IMG/VR virus record: IMGVR_UViG_3300034082_003330
Span: 1 to 62,050 of that record
Strand: one strand, 5' to 3'
Origin: a virus
Length of the DNA stretch: 62,050 nt
Below are positions 1-7,466 of this stretch, one piece after another. Both the position numbers and the translations under genes were made by a program. Position 1 is the first letter of the stretch, and each line of letters begins with the position of its first letter. The notes beneath the pieces were generated by a model. The model did no database searches. It saw only the letters and a list, made by a program, of their open reading frames with translations, and was not told the origin of the DNA.

Positions 1-5
1 AAACT

Positions 6-36
6 AAAAAGCCACTCAAATGAGTGGCTTTTTTAT
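6..36. terminator. Bidirectional hairpin terminator (CCACTCA stem)
   Basis: The stem GCCACTCA/TGAGTGGC is flanked by an A run on the left and a T run on the right, so it can terminate on both strands. It lies just past the stop of the leftward gene ending at 47 and belongs to a stem family repeated through the window. Confidence 0.85.
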
Positions 37-46
37 TTAGTGTTTA

Positions 47-634
47 TTAAAACTTTCTTTTGAATGTTCTGTTTTTGTAGCTTTTAGACTCTCCAATCTG
101 GTCGATATCTACTGCTTGAGCTTTAAGAGCTTGAGCTTCTGGATCTAAACCTGTTTCAGTTTTATCAGAACCTCTTTCAAACTCACCTTGAGCTTGTGCT
201 CTTTTTTGAGCTTGTGCTTGTACTCTTCTTTCTTTTTTACCTTGAGCTTCTGCTTGAGCTTGTGGGTTGTTAAGGTAATCAACAACTTTTTCAACGTCGT
301 CAGTTTTCAAATCGATTCCGTCTACTCTAAATTGTCCTGTTTCAGATGGTTGATCAATCTCATGTCCATCATGATTGATAACATTTCTTTCAACTGAAGC
401 ACCTAACAATTCTGCTAATCCTTCTAATCCACCTTCTACTGCGTCTACGTCTCCATATGCTAATGGATTGTCTCTTACACCTGGTTCTTCTGTAGGAATA
501 ACAGATGGTCTAGCCGGTCTTGGCGTTGTATCTGGTCTTGTTGGTGCTGGAATCGTCTCAGGAGAAACGCCTGGTCTTGACGGTGCCGGAGCATTTTCAT
601 TTGTTTTTACAAATTGATTATATTTTTTAATCAT
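47..634 (-). CDS. Tagged Pro-rich and AQ-rich protein, function unknown
   Basis: A 195-residue protein that I cannot assign. It begins MIKKYNQFVKTNE, a variant of the N-terminal tag shared by many proteins in this window. Residues 15-55 are a Pro/Thr/Arg-rich linker. The middle is acidic with no clear fold. Residues about 125-175 are rich in Ala-Gln dipeptides, like the Gln-rich repeats of the proteins at 44074-47499 and 55246-55944, and the C-terminus is basic. The ATG is 22 nt downstream of a leftward TTAATATATA box at 657-666. The tag and low complexity suggest a head-internal or structural protein; this is inference. Confidence 0.75.
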   Translation of the reverse strand: MIKKYNQFVKTNENAPAPSRPGVSPETIPAPTRPDTTPRPARPSVIPTEEPGVRDNPLAYGDVDAVEGGLEGLAELLGASVERNVINHDGHEIDQPSETGQFRVDGIDLKTDDVEKVVDYLNNPQAQAEAQGKKERRVQAQAQKRAQAQGEFERGSDKTETGLDPEAQALKAQAVDIDQIGESKSYKNRTFKRKF

Positions 635-656
635 CTTTTTAGACTTATTTTTTTAG

Positions 657-666
657 TATATATTAA
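657..666 (-). promoter_or_regulatory. TTAATATATA promoter box for the gene ending at 47
   Basis: An exact leftward TTAATATATA box stands 22 nt before the ATG at 634. The same decamer precedes many genes on both strands. It is unlike the Bacteroidetes -7 element and is presumably a phage-specific promoter. Confidence 0.7.
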
Positions 667-683
667 AATATTTTTTTCTTTTT

Positions 684-1172
684 TTACTCTTCATCTTGAT
701 TTTCTAACTCACTAACTACATAGTCGATAAAACTATCAAGTTCATATTCATAACCTGAACAAAAGTCAAAGACATCAAAATCTTTTCCGTTTATCTGAAC
801 TCCAAAGTCTGGAGATGTGAATGTTGTTTCTGGATAGTAAACGATTCTTCCTTCAAGTCTTCCACTTATTGTTTTCCCGTTTTCTATAAGATCTGGACAA
901 GTAAGTGTTCCTAAGTAATGTATCTCATCTCCATATTCTTCTATAGAGTCAAATTCAAACTTGAACATTCCAGCATAGTCTTCGAAGACCTTTTCACTTT
1001 CTTCTTTAGTAAGTGCATTATGTACTGCTTCTTCACCGCCGGATTTATGTGCATCCAAAAACTCTTTCTCTAATGAAGTCAATGATTTCATACCATACTT
1101 AGATATTTTGTCTAGTATGTCGTCGACTCGTTGTGCGGTCGAATAACCTTCGTATCTCATTAGATGTCTCAT
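684..1172 (-). CDS. Tagged protein with an ILDKI-type motif, function unknown
   Basis: A 162-residue acidic protein. The start is ATG at 1172, giving MRHLMRYEGYS; the GTG two codons upstream is less likely. The first residues match the shared N-terminal tag. They are followed by ILDKISKYGMKSLTSLEKEF, a motif otherwise found mostly at the C-termini of Bacteroidetes proteins (rhomboid-associated, DUF6576-like from memory) and present in three other proteins here. The remainder, about residues 60-160, has alternating strands and acidic turns with no recognised catalytic motif. A TTAATATATA box at 1183-1192 lies 10 nt upstream. Confidence 0.75.
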   Translation of the reverse strand: MRHLMRYEGYSTAQRVDDILDKISKYGMKSLTSLEKEFLDAHKSGGEEAVHNALTKEESEKVFEDYAGMFKFEFDSIEEYGDEIHYLGTLTCPDLIENGKTISGRLEGRIVYYPETTFTSPDFGVQINGKDFDVFDFCSGYEYELDSFIDYVVSELENQDEE

Positions 1173-1182
1173 AATCACAATG

Positions 1183-1192
1183 TATATATTAA
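1183..1192 (-). promoter_or_regulatory. TTAATATATA promoter box
   Basis: An exact leftward box 10 nt upstream of the ATG at 1172. The position favours that ATG over the GTG at 1178. Confidence 0.65.
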
Positions 1193-1207
1193 ATTAGACA
1201 CTCGTTT

Positions 1208-1555
1208 TTATACAGAACCTTTGATTTCCCACGGATTCCAGTCTTTTATAGGTTCCATTAGTTTCTTTTTAATAGTTTCATATACGGGTATTAGATTGCC
1301 TGATGTCTGGTATATAGCTATGTAATTATTTTGATACTTTTCGGAATCAAAGTCTTCTATTTCTTTATCTTCTAAAACTGAATCTAATCGACTTTGTCTT
1401 TCCCATGCTTTTACTGAGTTTATATAGCTATCTACAAAGAATATAAGAAATCCATTCTCTTCTTTGTGATTACGGATCATATCAAAGTCTATTCCATCAT
1501 AGAAAAAGACATTGGTTCCGTTTATTTCTATATTTTCAATCAAAGTCAAAGCCAT
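1208..1555 (-). CDS. Small hypothetical protein
   Basis: A 115-residue protein from ATG 1555 (MALTLIENIEINGT). An upstream in-frame TTG at 1570 is possible but less likely. Its start overlaps the 3' end of the gene at 1536-1760 by 20 nt, so the two are probably translated from one leftward message. The composition is acidic with aromatic residues, and there is no signal peptide, membrane segment or motif I recognise. The gap to the next gene is about 35 bp without a terminator. Confidence 0.7.
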   Translation of the reverse strand: MALTLIENIEINGTNVFFYDGIDFDMIRNHKEENGFLIFFVDSYINSVKAWERQSRLDSVLEDKEIEDFDSEKYQNNYIAIYQTSGNLIPVYETIKKKLMEPIKDWNPWEIKGSV

Positions 1556-1760
1556 CGAATAAGTCGTCAATCTTTTTATCTCTAAAAGATCCTATTTGTT
1601 TTCCTTCAAATTGTTCATTTTTTTCGACTTTATTTTTGAACTCTTCAAATGCCGCTCTTGATATTTTAGAAAGTGCCATTGCACCTGCTGATATCTTTCC
1701 TTCGTTTAATCTATCTGATAGATAACTTACGAACATTGGGTATAGTCTTTCGTTTTTCAT
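1536..1760 (-). CDS. Small hypothetical protein
   Basis: A 74-residue protein from ATG 1760 (MKNERLYPMFVSYL). The upstream extension begins with TTG and runs through the promoter box, so it is rejected. It looks all-helical: an amphipathic N-terminal half (YLSDRLNEGKISAGAMALSK), then charged residues and an acidic/aromatic tail ending FDGFDFD. A leftward TTTGATATATA box sits 5 nt before the ATG. It is divergent from the nuclease-like gene at 1814, whose promoter has the same short spacing. Function unknown. Confidence 0.65.
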   Translation of the reverse strand: MKNERLYPMFVSYLSDRLNEGKISAGAMALSKISRAAFEEFKNKVEKNEQFEGKQIGSFRDKKIDDLFDGFDFD

Positions 1761-1765
1761 AAAAA

Positions 1766-1776
1766 TATATATCAAA
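1766..1776 (-). promoter_or_regulatory. Promoter box with 5-nt leader
   Basis: Leftward TTTGATATATA ends 5 nt before ATG 1760, one of the short-leader class. Confidence 0.55.
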
Positions 1777-1798
1777 TAACACCTTTCCGAATCGTGGA

Positions 1799-1809
1799 AA
1801 ATATATATA
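1799..1809 (+). promoter_or_regulatory. Promoter box with 4-nt leader
   Basis: AATATATATA followed by CTTT and the ATG at 1814. It forms a divergent promoter pair with the leftward box at 1766-1776. Confidence 0.55.
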
Positions 1810-1813
1810 CTTT

Positions 1814-2545
1814 ATGGAAAAAGATTTAAGCTTAGGACCAGTCCTTACAAGCAAATATGGTGAAACGAATTCAATCGCTTGGTTGAATCAAATGATAATA
1901 AAATACATAACAAGTATTTATGGTCCTTTTGGATATTCTTATAGAGCAGGAAACAAAGACATCAATGTAAACGGAAAGCTGATAAACACAGAGTACATCG
2001 ACAAAATGGTGAACAACTACACAGTTTTCAAAGGAATAATAAACGATCAGGAAATAAACACAGAGGAAGGATTCTACAACTATATGGTTGCAAACTTATT
2101 CGATGTGTATAACTACGGTGGTTCTCATTTTGATAAGATAACCTTACCGGTTCTTATTGCAACCTCTAGACGAGGGAACATTGGTGAACAAAAGGCTTTA
2201 GCGTTTTTTAAAAACGAACTTATGAAAAGAAACGTTGAGTGTGTTATAATACCACCAACTCTTTTAGAAGATGGTCAAGGAATAGATGGTAAGTTTATGT
2301 GGAATGGTAAAGAACTTACTATTCAAGTAAAACCTTATGATAGTATAATGAAAAGAGATGGAATGGTAAATGTTTTTTCTCAAGGATCATTATCTCTTCA
2401 AATAATAGGTGCTGGTAAAAATGTAGACTATCTTGTTCTTTACAATCTTGAAAAGAAAGGATTTGTAATAGTAAGAGCAAGTAATGTTACTATACAAGGA
2501 AATCAGTTTATATTTCCAGAAGACAAACTCATCGCAATGATATAA
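1814..2545 (+). CDS. PD-(D/E)XK-superfamily nuclease-like protein (QxK variant)
   Basis: A 243-residue protein. Residues 121-175 have the layout of a restriction-endonuclease-like fold: a helix starting GNIGEQKALAFF (E125), a strand and loop ending GQGIDGKF (D158), then ELTIQVKPY with Q171 and K173. The Q-x-K form of the catalytic pair is known from Mrr-type and related nucleases. A further strand, NVDYLVLYN, follows near residue 205. The N-terminal 110 residues are unassigned. The gene is monocistronic, with a short-leader promoter and a strong terminator. It could be a recombination or host-DNA-degrading nuclease. The fold is inferred from motif order only. Confidence 0.6.
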   Translation: MEKDLSLGPVLTSKYGETNSIAWLNQMIIKYITSIYGPFGYSYRAGNKDINVNGKLINTEYIDKMVNNYTVFKGIINDQEINTEEGFYNYMVANLFDVYNYGGSHFDKITLPVLIATSRRGNIGEQKALAFFKNELMKRNVECVIIPPTLLEDGQGIDGKFMWNGKELTIQVKPYDSIMKRDGMVNVFSQGSLSLQIIGAGKNVDYLVLYNLEKKGFVIVRASNVTIQGNQFIFPEDKLIAMI

Positions 2546-2546
2546 C

Positions 2547-2578
2547 AAAAAACCCACTCATTTTGAGTGGGTTTTTTT
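2547..2578. terminator. Bidirectional hairpin terminator (CCCACTCA stem)
   Basis: The stem AACCCACTCA/TGAGTGGGTT has a flanking A run and T7 run. It lies between the convergent genes ending at 2545 and 2577. Confidence 0.9.
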
Positions 2579-4001
2579 ATTTTCCAAAGCCGCCGAATAT
2601 ATCCATTACAACAGATAATCTTTCAGTTATCTCAGGCATTCCCAATGGTTCGATAATCTTGTTTATCGGTGCCAAAATACATTTCGCAAACTGAATGTCA
2701 TAATCAATCGCTGGTGCAATCTCAATCGGATAAGAACCTCTAATATAAGCAAAGATATCTCCATTGTTATTGTTTTTACAATAGTAGTATTTAATCTTAG
2801 TTCCAGACTTTACAAATTCGTACTTAGTCTGTAAATACTTGTTCTGATGTAAAAGATAGTTATGATAAGCACTTGCTTTTACTGCGAAGTGAGCACCATT
2901 TACGAACTGAAGTGGTAAAGATTTATCATCTATTACTTTGACATCGTAGTTTGAACAAGAAGACTGCATAGCAATGTCGTCAATATCAGCCAACTCAAAC
3001 TCTTTACGTAGAGCTTTGATTAGTTTAAGTAAATCCTTTATGTTGAATGTGTTCGAATGTTCAAAAAGATACTTCACAATGTTGATAATCTTCTCTCTAG
3101 CGAACAATGGAGTCGAAGATCTTACTAACTCTACTCCTTTAGGGAATAAGTATGTCAATCTATCATAAGGAATTCCATCTTCAAAAGAAACATGTTGAAT
3201 ATATTTCTTCTTAGCCAATGAGATAATAGATTCAGAAATTCTTTCAAGCTCGAAATCTTCTTTGTTTTCTACTCCAAATGTTGCTGCGTAGTCTTCTAAA
3301 CATTGTTTAAAGTATCCACCATATCTAAAATGGTCCATTCCGTGAATGTAATCTACTTCTCTCGACCAGTTCCATTCTACTTCACAAGTAAGTGCTCCAC
3401 TTCCAATAAGTTTCATGAATCCTCTGTCCTTAATGAAAAGTCCGTCAGAGATTATCATCTCATAGTCTGTTGTAAGAAGTTCTTCAAATTCTGCAAGATT
3501 CGCAGCAGTTCCTAAATGATTAGGGTTGTCTGTTTTTATGTTGTTCTGTGAAAGAACTATAAATTTCTTATCAATCGATTTTAGATTTTCAGTACCTAAA
3601 AGAATATCTCTCCAATCAGAGTGGTTTATTGCAGGAAGAAAAGAAACGAATAGTGAATCGGTATCTGCATAGATTGAAACCGGTTCACTTCTATCTATTG
3701 CAGTTACGTTTCTAACACAAAGTCTTTTGTGTAACTCAAAGTCAAAGTGCCATTGGTTGTACCAATAGTCTTCGTTGACTCTATCCATAGTTTGTGTAAG
3801 GTCTCTTCCTTGAGCGGTGATTGTTCCTGCAACGTGGTTGTTGTACAATATGAAGTATGCTGTTGCGAAGGCTCCATAAGATCCATTCAGAACTAATTTT
3901 AGAGCGGTTTGCATCGCATTGTAGTATTCGACGGTCTTCTTAACCTCGATTGCTTGCCTTTTCAGTTCTTCTATCTTTTTAAGCTTTTCTTCCTTTGTCA
4001 T
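2577..4001 (-). CDS. DNA polymerase family B, C-terminal half only (gp43-like)
   Basis: A 474-residue polypeptide with the palm and thumb part of a family B polymerase. Motif B (LKLVLNGSYG) is at residues 34-43 with K35, N39, Y42 and G43. Motif C (YADTDSLF) is at 111-118 with both catalytic Asp residues. A thumb-type segment with KKKY and KGVELVRSSTP follows near residues 265-300. The C-terminus ends MDIFGGFGK, like a clamp-binding peptide. The exonuclease domain and motif A (DxxSLYPS) are absent, and no gene in the window supplies them. T4 gp43 is about 900 residues, so this is a split polymerase whose N-terminal partner must be elsewhere. It is the last gene of a leftward group that includes the sliding clamp. 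Confidence 0.9.
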   Translation of the reverse strand: MTKEEKLKKIEELKRQAIEVKKTVEYYNAMQTALKLVLNGSYGAFATAYFILYNNHVAGTITAQGRDLTQTMDRVNEDYWYNQWHFDFELHKRLCVRNVTAIDRSEPVSIYADTDSLFVSFLPAINHSDWRDILLGTENLKSIDKKFIVLSQNNIKTDNPNHLGTAANLAEFEELLTTDYEMIISDGLFIKDRGFMKLIGSGALTCEVEWNWSREVDYIHGMDHFRYGGYFKQCLEDYAATFGVENKEDFELERISESIISLAKKKYIQHVSFEDGIPYDRLTYLFPKGVELVRSSTPLFAREKIINIVKYLFEHSNTFNIKDLLKLIKALRKEFELADIDDIAMQSSCSNYDVKVIDDKSLPLQFVNGAHFAVKASAYHNYLLHQNKYLQTKYEFVKSGTKIKYYYCKNNNNGDIFAYIRGSYPIEIAPAIDYDIQFAKCILAPINKIIEPLGMPEITERLSVVMDIFGGFGK

Positions 4002-4002
4002 A

Positions 4003-4383
4003 TCATTTTATTATTTTTGTCGTGTCTATTGCTATTACTTTTGTTTCCTTTATTTCTATAATATCTACCTTTGTCTTTGTTGTGTCTTTTATCGGTCTTC
4101 TGAATACCTTCTTAGGTATTATCTCTACAATAGGTACTATCTTTCTACTTTCTTCTAATATCTTTGATATTGAGTCTACTTTGTGTACAAGCTCTATGTT
4201 TTCGGATTTCAACATTTGTTTTTCATCAGATATTTGACTTATATCAGATTTTAGACTTACTATCCAAAAAATTAGAACGATTGTTATAAATACCAGTGTT
4301 ACTATCGAAGATGCACCGTTTGTTGTTTTGTCTCTACTTCCGTAGTTTCTTCTTCTGTTGTCGTATTTGTATCTATTATTCAT
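4003..4383 (-). CDS. Single-pass membrane protein with coiled coil
   Basis: A 126-residue protein with a basic N-terminus rich in Arg, Asn and Tyr. One hydrophobic segment spans about residues 28-44 (VTLVFITIVLIFWIVSL), followed by a coiled coil (about 45-80) and a Lys/Thr/Ile-rich tail. The topology suggests N-in, C-out. It lies between the clamp and the polymerase half, overlapping the clamp gene by 8 nt and ending 1 nt before the polymerase ATG, so the three are cotranscribed. No family recognised. A role in tethering replication to the membrane would be a guess from position only. Confidence 0.7.
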   Translation of the reverse strand: MNNRYKYDNRRRNYGSRDKTTNGASSIVTLVFITIVLIFWIVSLKSDISQISDEKQMLKSENIELVHKVDSISKILEESRKIVPIVEIIPKKVFRRPIKDTTKTKVDIIEIKETKVIAIDTTKIIK

Positions 4384-5164
4384 CTTCTTCTGAAAAATCT
4401 TGTTCGAATGAAAGCATTAGGTTTGAGTCTTCGTGTTTAACAAGCATAAAGTTGTCAAATATGTGAAACTGAATATCATCACTATCATTCACACATCCTA
4501 AGAACTTTTTGTTTAGTATTAAGTTAGAACTTCTGTCCGCGTCGATATTGTCTATCTCCAGCTCCCATGCTGCAGTTTCTGATATCACTACCTTTCCTGC
4601 GTTTACTCCAATCTGAAGTATTTTTTCTCCGTTTATAGAAGAAAGTTTTTTGATATCAGAGAAATCGTTTTTCGCAATCGTAAAAGACCATCTACTGTTT
4701 TTCAGGTGAAGACCTTGTTCTAATTTTTGTTTGTTCATGTCTTTTATCTCGTAGTGTTCACCACCGATCCAGTTCACTTTAAGTTTACCACCAACAATCT
4801 GCAATGCTCTTGCATCCATTATACTATCATCTTCCTGAGACTCTTTGTGAGTTATCTCTATAGTCACCTTATCACTTTCCTTTAGAAAGTTTAGATTCTT
4901 CACGAACTTCTTCGCGTTTAGAATGATGATATCTATACCATATTCCAAGTCATCTTTCATCTCGAAGAGCTCACTTGTAGGTATATTGTAGTTTTTAAAT
5001 GCAAGTACGGTAGCCTTACCTAAGATAGAGTACATCATCGTGTTTCCACTTTCTATCTTAATCTTTATGTTGTCGGATATCTTAGTCAGGTCTTCTAACT
5101 TAGATATAAACTCTGGAAGCTTTTCTGATTTTATTCTGAATTTGTCTTTTCCTGTTTTTGCCAT
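4376..5164 (-). CDS. Sliding clamp, gp45-like
   Basis: A 262-residue protein from ATG 5164 (MAKTGKDKFRIKSEKL); the upstream in-frame extension is rejected because it lacks an ATG with a leader. Length, the alternating strand/helix pattern in two similar halves, and an acidic C-terminus fit a T4 gp45-type processivity clamp, which works as a ring on DNA and binds the polymerase C-terminus. The two halves read as residues 1-115 and about 130-260, each opening with a helix that begins K..F...K (residues about 8-24 and 163-178). Its location upstream of the polymerase half supports the call. No direct motif proves it, since clamps diverge strongly. Confidence 0.75.
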   Translation of the reverse strand: MAKTGKDKFRIKSEKLPEFISKLEDLTKISDNIKIKIESGNTMMYSILGKATVLAFKNYNIPTSELFEMKDDLEYGIDIIILNAKKFVKNLNFLKESDKVTIEITHKESQEDDSIMDARALQIVGGKLKVNWIGGEHYEIKDMNKQKLEQGLHLKNSRWSFTIAKNDFSDIKKLSSINGEKILQIGVNAGKVVISETAAWELEIDNIDADRSSNLILNKKFLGCVNDSDDIQFHIFDNFMLVKHEDSNLMLSFEQDFSEEDE

Positions 5165-5220
5165 AATCAATTTTATTTCTATACATGATATAGAAAAAGT
5201 CAAATTTTGTTTATTTGTTT

Positions 5221-5230
5221 TTAATATATA
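5221..5230 (+). promoter_or_regulatory. TTAATATATA box, 5-nt leader
   Basis: An exact box followed by AAGTC and ATG 5236. It selects this ATG over the TTG at 5215, which lies inside or before the box. Confidence 0.7.
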
Positions 5231-5235
5231 AAGTC

Positions 5236-5763
5236 ATGATAAATAAATGGAATGAATTCATAAGAGAGTTTGTTGAATCAACTGGATTGATTGATGCAAA
5301 AATGCAAGAGCTCAAAGATTTGATAGATGGTATGTCCGATGGACAGAACCTTATATACGAATGGGAGAACAAAGACGACCATCAGTTATTGGTTAATTTT
5401 ACTAGCGGTGATCTTTCTCTTAGATATGAGTTTGACATTGATGATTTACACGTTACAAAAATTGCTGGTGATACTGTAGACTATAAGACTGATGTTGAGT
5501 CTATGGAAGAAGGATTAGATCTTATTGAAAAGGATATTCAATCCATCTTAGGTATTGATGAAAAAAAGACAAATAATATGAAATATTTGAAAAAATTTGA
5601 GTCTTATAATTTTGAAGACTTTACACATTCCGATATGGAAGATGTAAAAGATTTATTAGAAGAAGGGTTAACTGCCGAAGAAATCGCAAATGAATTAGAC
5701 TTTGATGTAAACAAAGTTAAACAAATAATCTCTTCTATTAGAAAGAGTGAAAAATTTAATTAA
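5236..5763 (+). CDS. Two-part protein: unknown N-terminal domain joined to a tagged HTH-like domain
   Basis: A 175-residue protein (MINKWNEFIREF). Residues 1-110 form an acidic mixed alpha/beta domain I do not recognise. Residue 115 is a Met that begins MKYLKKFESYNFEDF, a near-perfect copy of the N-terminal tag seen on separate proteins here. After it comes a short helix-turn-helix-like segment (LLEEGLTAEEIANELDFD, then VNKVKQIISSI). Either two genes have fused, or an internal start produces the C-terminal part separately; see the nested entry. The promoter is a TTAATATATA box 5 nt before the ATG. The next gene starts 10 nt downstream. Confidence 0.75.
   Translation: MINKWNEFIREFVESTGLIDAKMQELKDLIDGMSDGQNLIYEWENKDDHQLLVNFTSGDLSLRYEFDIDDLHVTKIAGDTVDYKTDVESMEEGLDLIEKDIQSILGIDEKKTNNMKYLKKFESYNFEDFTHSDMEDVKDLLEEGLTAEEIANELDFDVNKVKQIISSIRKSEKFN
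5578..5763 (+). CDS. Possible nested product starting at the internal tag
   Basis: The in-frame ATG at 5578 is preceded by an A-rich stretch (GAAAAAAAGACAAATAAT) like the leaders of other genes here. It would yield a 61-residue protein with the tag at its very N-terminus, where the tag sits in other genes, followed by the HTH-like segment. It shares the frame and stop of the longer gene. Whether it is made independently cannot be decided from sequence. Confidence 0.4.
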   Translation: MKYLKKFESYNFEDFTHSDMEDVKDLLEEGLTAEEIANELDFDVNKVKQIISSIRKSEKFN

Positions 5764-5772
5764 AAAAAAGTT

Positions 5773-5982
5773 ATGAAAAATTTATTACTATTTGAAGACT
5801 ACAATGAAGTTCTTATATTAGAAAAAAATATCCCGACTAACCCAGAACTATGGGCAAAGTGCAAAGCTTCTGCCAAATCAAAATATGATGTTTGGCCATC
5901 AGCATATGCATGTGGTTTTGCTGCTAAAAAATATAAAGCAGAAGGTGGTAAATGGAAAAAAGAAAAGAAAAAGAAGAAATAA
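5773..5982 (+). CDS. Small tagged basic protein
   Basis: A 69-residue protein. The N-terminus MKNLLLFEDYNEVLILEK is the shared tag followed by I-L-E, a possible gp21-type cleavage site. Residues 23-62 form a compact Cys/Trp-containing basic module (WAKCKASAKSKYDVWPSAYA, then CGFAAKKYKAEGGKW) that I recall from other large phages and some giant viruses, function unknown. The tail is poly-Lys. It overlaps the next start (TAATG). Probably a DNA-associated or packaged protein (inference). Confidence 0.8.
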   Translation: MKNLLLFEDYNEVLILEKNIPTNPELWAKCKASAKSKYDVWPSAYACGFAAKKYKAEGGKWKKEKKKKK

Positions 5983-6275
5983 TGGAATATTTATTATTAT
6001 TTGAACAATTCATATTAGAAGAAAAGAAACCAAAAGGTGGTCTTGATAAATGGTTCAAAGAAAAGTGGGTTGATATATCTAAGACTAATGCTGATGGAAC
6101 ACATCCACCATGTGGTAGAGATGATGCTGATAAAGGATCTTATCCAAAGTGTAGAAAGGTAAGAGTAGCTGCAAGGATGACTGATAAAGAGAAAAAAGCT
6201 TCAACTAGAAGAAAAAGAAAAGTTGAAAAAGAAGGCTCTAAAGGAAGTGGTAGAAAACCAAATTACGCTAAATAA
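5982..6275 (+). CDS. Small tagged basic protein, DUF5872-like
   Basis: A 97-residue protein from ATG 5982, which overlaps the preceding stop. It begins MEYLLLFEQFILEEKK, the tag with I-L-E directly after it. The rest (GLDKWFKEKWVDISK, a CGR motif, PKCRK, then a long Lys/Arg-rich tail) resembles a small family of phages and giant viruses that I remember as DUF5872. Cys residues could bind metal, and the tail (KKASTRRKRKVEK) would bind nucleic acid. It is translationally coupled to the upstream gene and followed by a strong terminator. Confidence 0.8.
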   Translation: MEYLLLFEQFILEEKKPKGGLDKWFKEKWVDISKTNADGTHPPCGRDDADKGSYPKCRKVRVAARMTDKEKKASTRRKRKVEKEGSKGSGRKPNYAK

Positions 6276-6293
6276 AATTTGATAAAAATAAAA

Positions 6294-6325
6294 TAAAAAA
6301 CCACTCATTTGAGTGGCTTTTTTTA
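6294..6325. terminator. Bidirectional hairpin terminator (CCACTCA stem)
   Basis: The stem CCACTCA/TGAGTGG is flanked by A6 and T7 runs between the convergent genes ending at 6275 and 6323. Confidence 0.9.
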
Positions 6326-7393
6326 TGCGTTATATTTGAAGTTGTGATTCTCTTCTATATTTAGAAGTGTTTGGTAAATCAACTTAACAATACTCTTAAC
6401 ATCGTCTTTGTGAACAGTTTCACAAGTTGTATGCATGTATTTCAAAGGAAGTGAAATCAATACAGAAGGAACTCCACCATTTGAATAAGCGAATGCATCT
6501 GTATCTGTTCCCGTCGATGTTGAACTTGCTGCCAACTGAACAGGAATATCTTTTTTATCAGCAACATCCAATACTAACTTTCTCAATTTGTTGTGTACTG
6601 CAGGTGCTCTTGTGATAACACCACCTTGACCAGCAACGTGTTCACCTTCTTTGCTTGCGGTATAACAAGGTGATGATGTTTCATGACACACGTCTGTTAT
6701 GATTGCTACATTTGGTTTGATTGTTTGAGTAACCATTTGAGCACCTCTCAATCCAATCTCTTCCTGAACAGAGTTCACGATATAAAGTTTGAAAGGAAGT
6801 TTTTTACCTTTCTCTGATAATTTTCTAGCAACTTCTGCAATCATGAATCCACCGATTCTGTTGTCCAATGCTCTTCCTGTGTAATAGTCTGTTCCAAGTT
6901 TCATAAACTCATCTTTAAAAGTGATTACAGTTCCAACATTAATACCCATTTGAAGAACTTCTTCTTTACTTGCAGCACCCACGTCGATAAAGATAGAATC
7001 TAAATCTGCTTCTTTCTTTCTATAAGAAATGTGAATAGCTGGATGTCCAAAGATTCCGTCTATTGGTCCATTATCTCCCCAAAGTGTTACTCTCATAGAA
7101 GGAGCGATTGTAGTATCAGACCCACCGTTTCTGATTACTTTGATATACCCTTTTGAATCGATGTGGTTTACAAACCAACTAATTTCGTCGGCATGTGCCT
7201 CAATAACTACTTTAAAGTCTGAGTCCATGTTTCCCATAATACCATAAGCAGTACCATAGTTGTCAAGTTCTACTTTATCGACATACTTAGAGATATAGTC
7301 CATCCAAACTTTTTGACCACCTAATTCATATTCGAATCCTGTTGGTGCATTGCTGTTTAAATAGCTTTCTAAAAATTTTTCGTCTAATTTCAT
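6323..7393 (-). CDS. M42-family metallo-aminopeptidase
   Basis: A 356-residue protein of normal length for the M42 (glutamyl aminopeptidase / TET) family: di-metal enzymes that trim peptides from the N-terminus, often as dodecamers, in the cytoplasm. The ligand set is complete: H67 in EAHADE, D177 in GRALDNR, the catalytic and metal glutamates E211/E212 in VQEEIG, D234 in ITDVCHE, and H321 in KYMHTTCE. The gene is alone on the leftward strand between a terminator and the divergent gene at 7496. This is a cellular metabolic enzyme and unusual in a phage. It may recycle peptides released by host proteolysis. Base composition resembles its neighbours. Confidence 0.93.
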   Translation of the reverse strand: MKLDEKFLESYLNSNAPTGFEYELGGQKVWMDYISKYVDKVELDNYGTAYGIMGNMDSDFKVVIEAHADEISWFVNHIDSKGYIKVIRNGGSDTTIAPSMRVTLWGDNGPIDGIFGHPAIHISYRKKEADLDSIFIDVGAASKEEVLQMGINVGTVITFKDEFMKLGTDYYTGRALDNRIGGFMIAEVARKLSEKGKKLPFKLYIVNSVQEEIGLRGAQMVTQTIKPNVAIITDVCHETSSPCYTASKEGEHVAGQGGVITRAPAVHNKLRKLVLDVADKKDIPVQLAASSTSTGTDTDAFAYSNGGVPSVLISLPLKYMHTTCETVHKDDVKSIVKLIYQTLLNIEENHNFKYNA

Positions 7394-7466
7394 TTATTTA
7401 AGTTTTTGTTTATATCTTTTTTATATGTTTTTTTTGATTATTGTTTAGAGAACAAAGGTCAATTGG

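Noticed and set aside
375-617. Rightward open frame inside the first gene
   Set aside because: No promoter or leader; its composition mirrors the Pro/Gln-rich leftward gene, so it is a shadow.
4003-5164. N-terminal half of the DNA polymerase upstream of the C-terminal half
   Set aside because: The upstream genes encode a membrane coiled-coil protein and the sliding clamp; neither has exonuclease motifs or DxxSLYPS.
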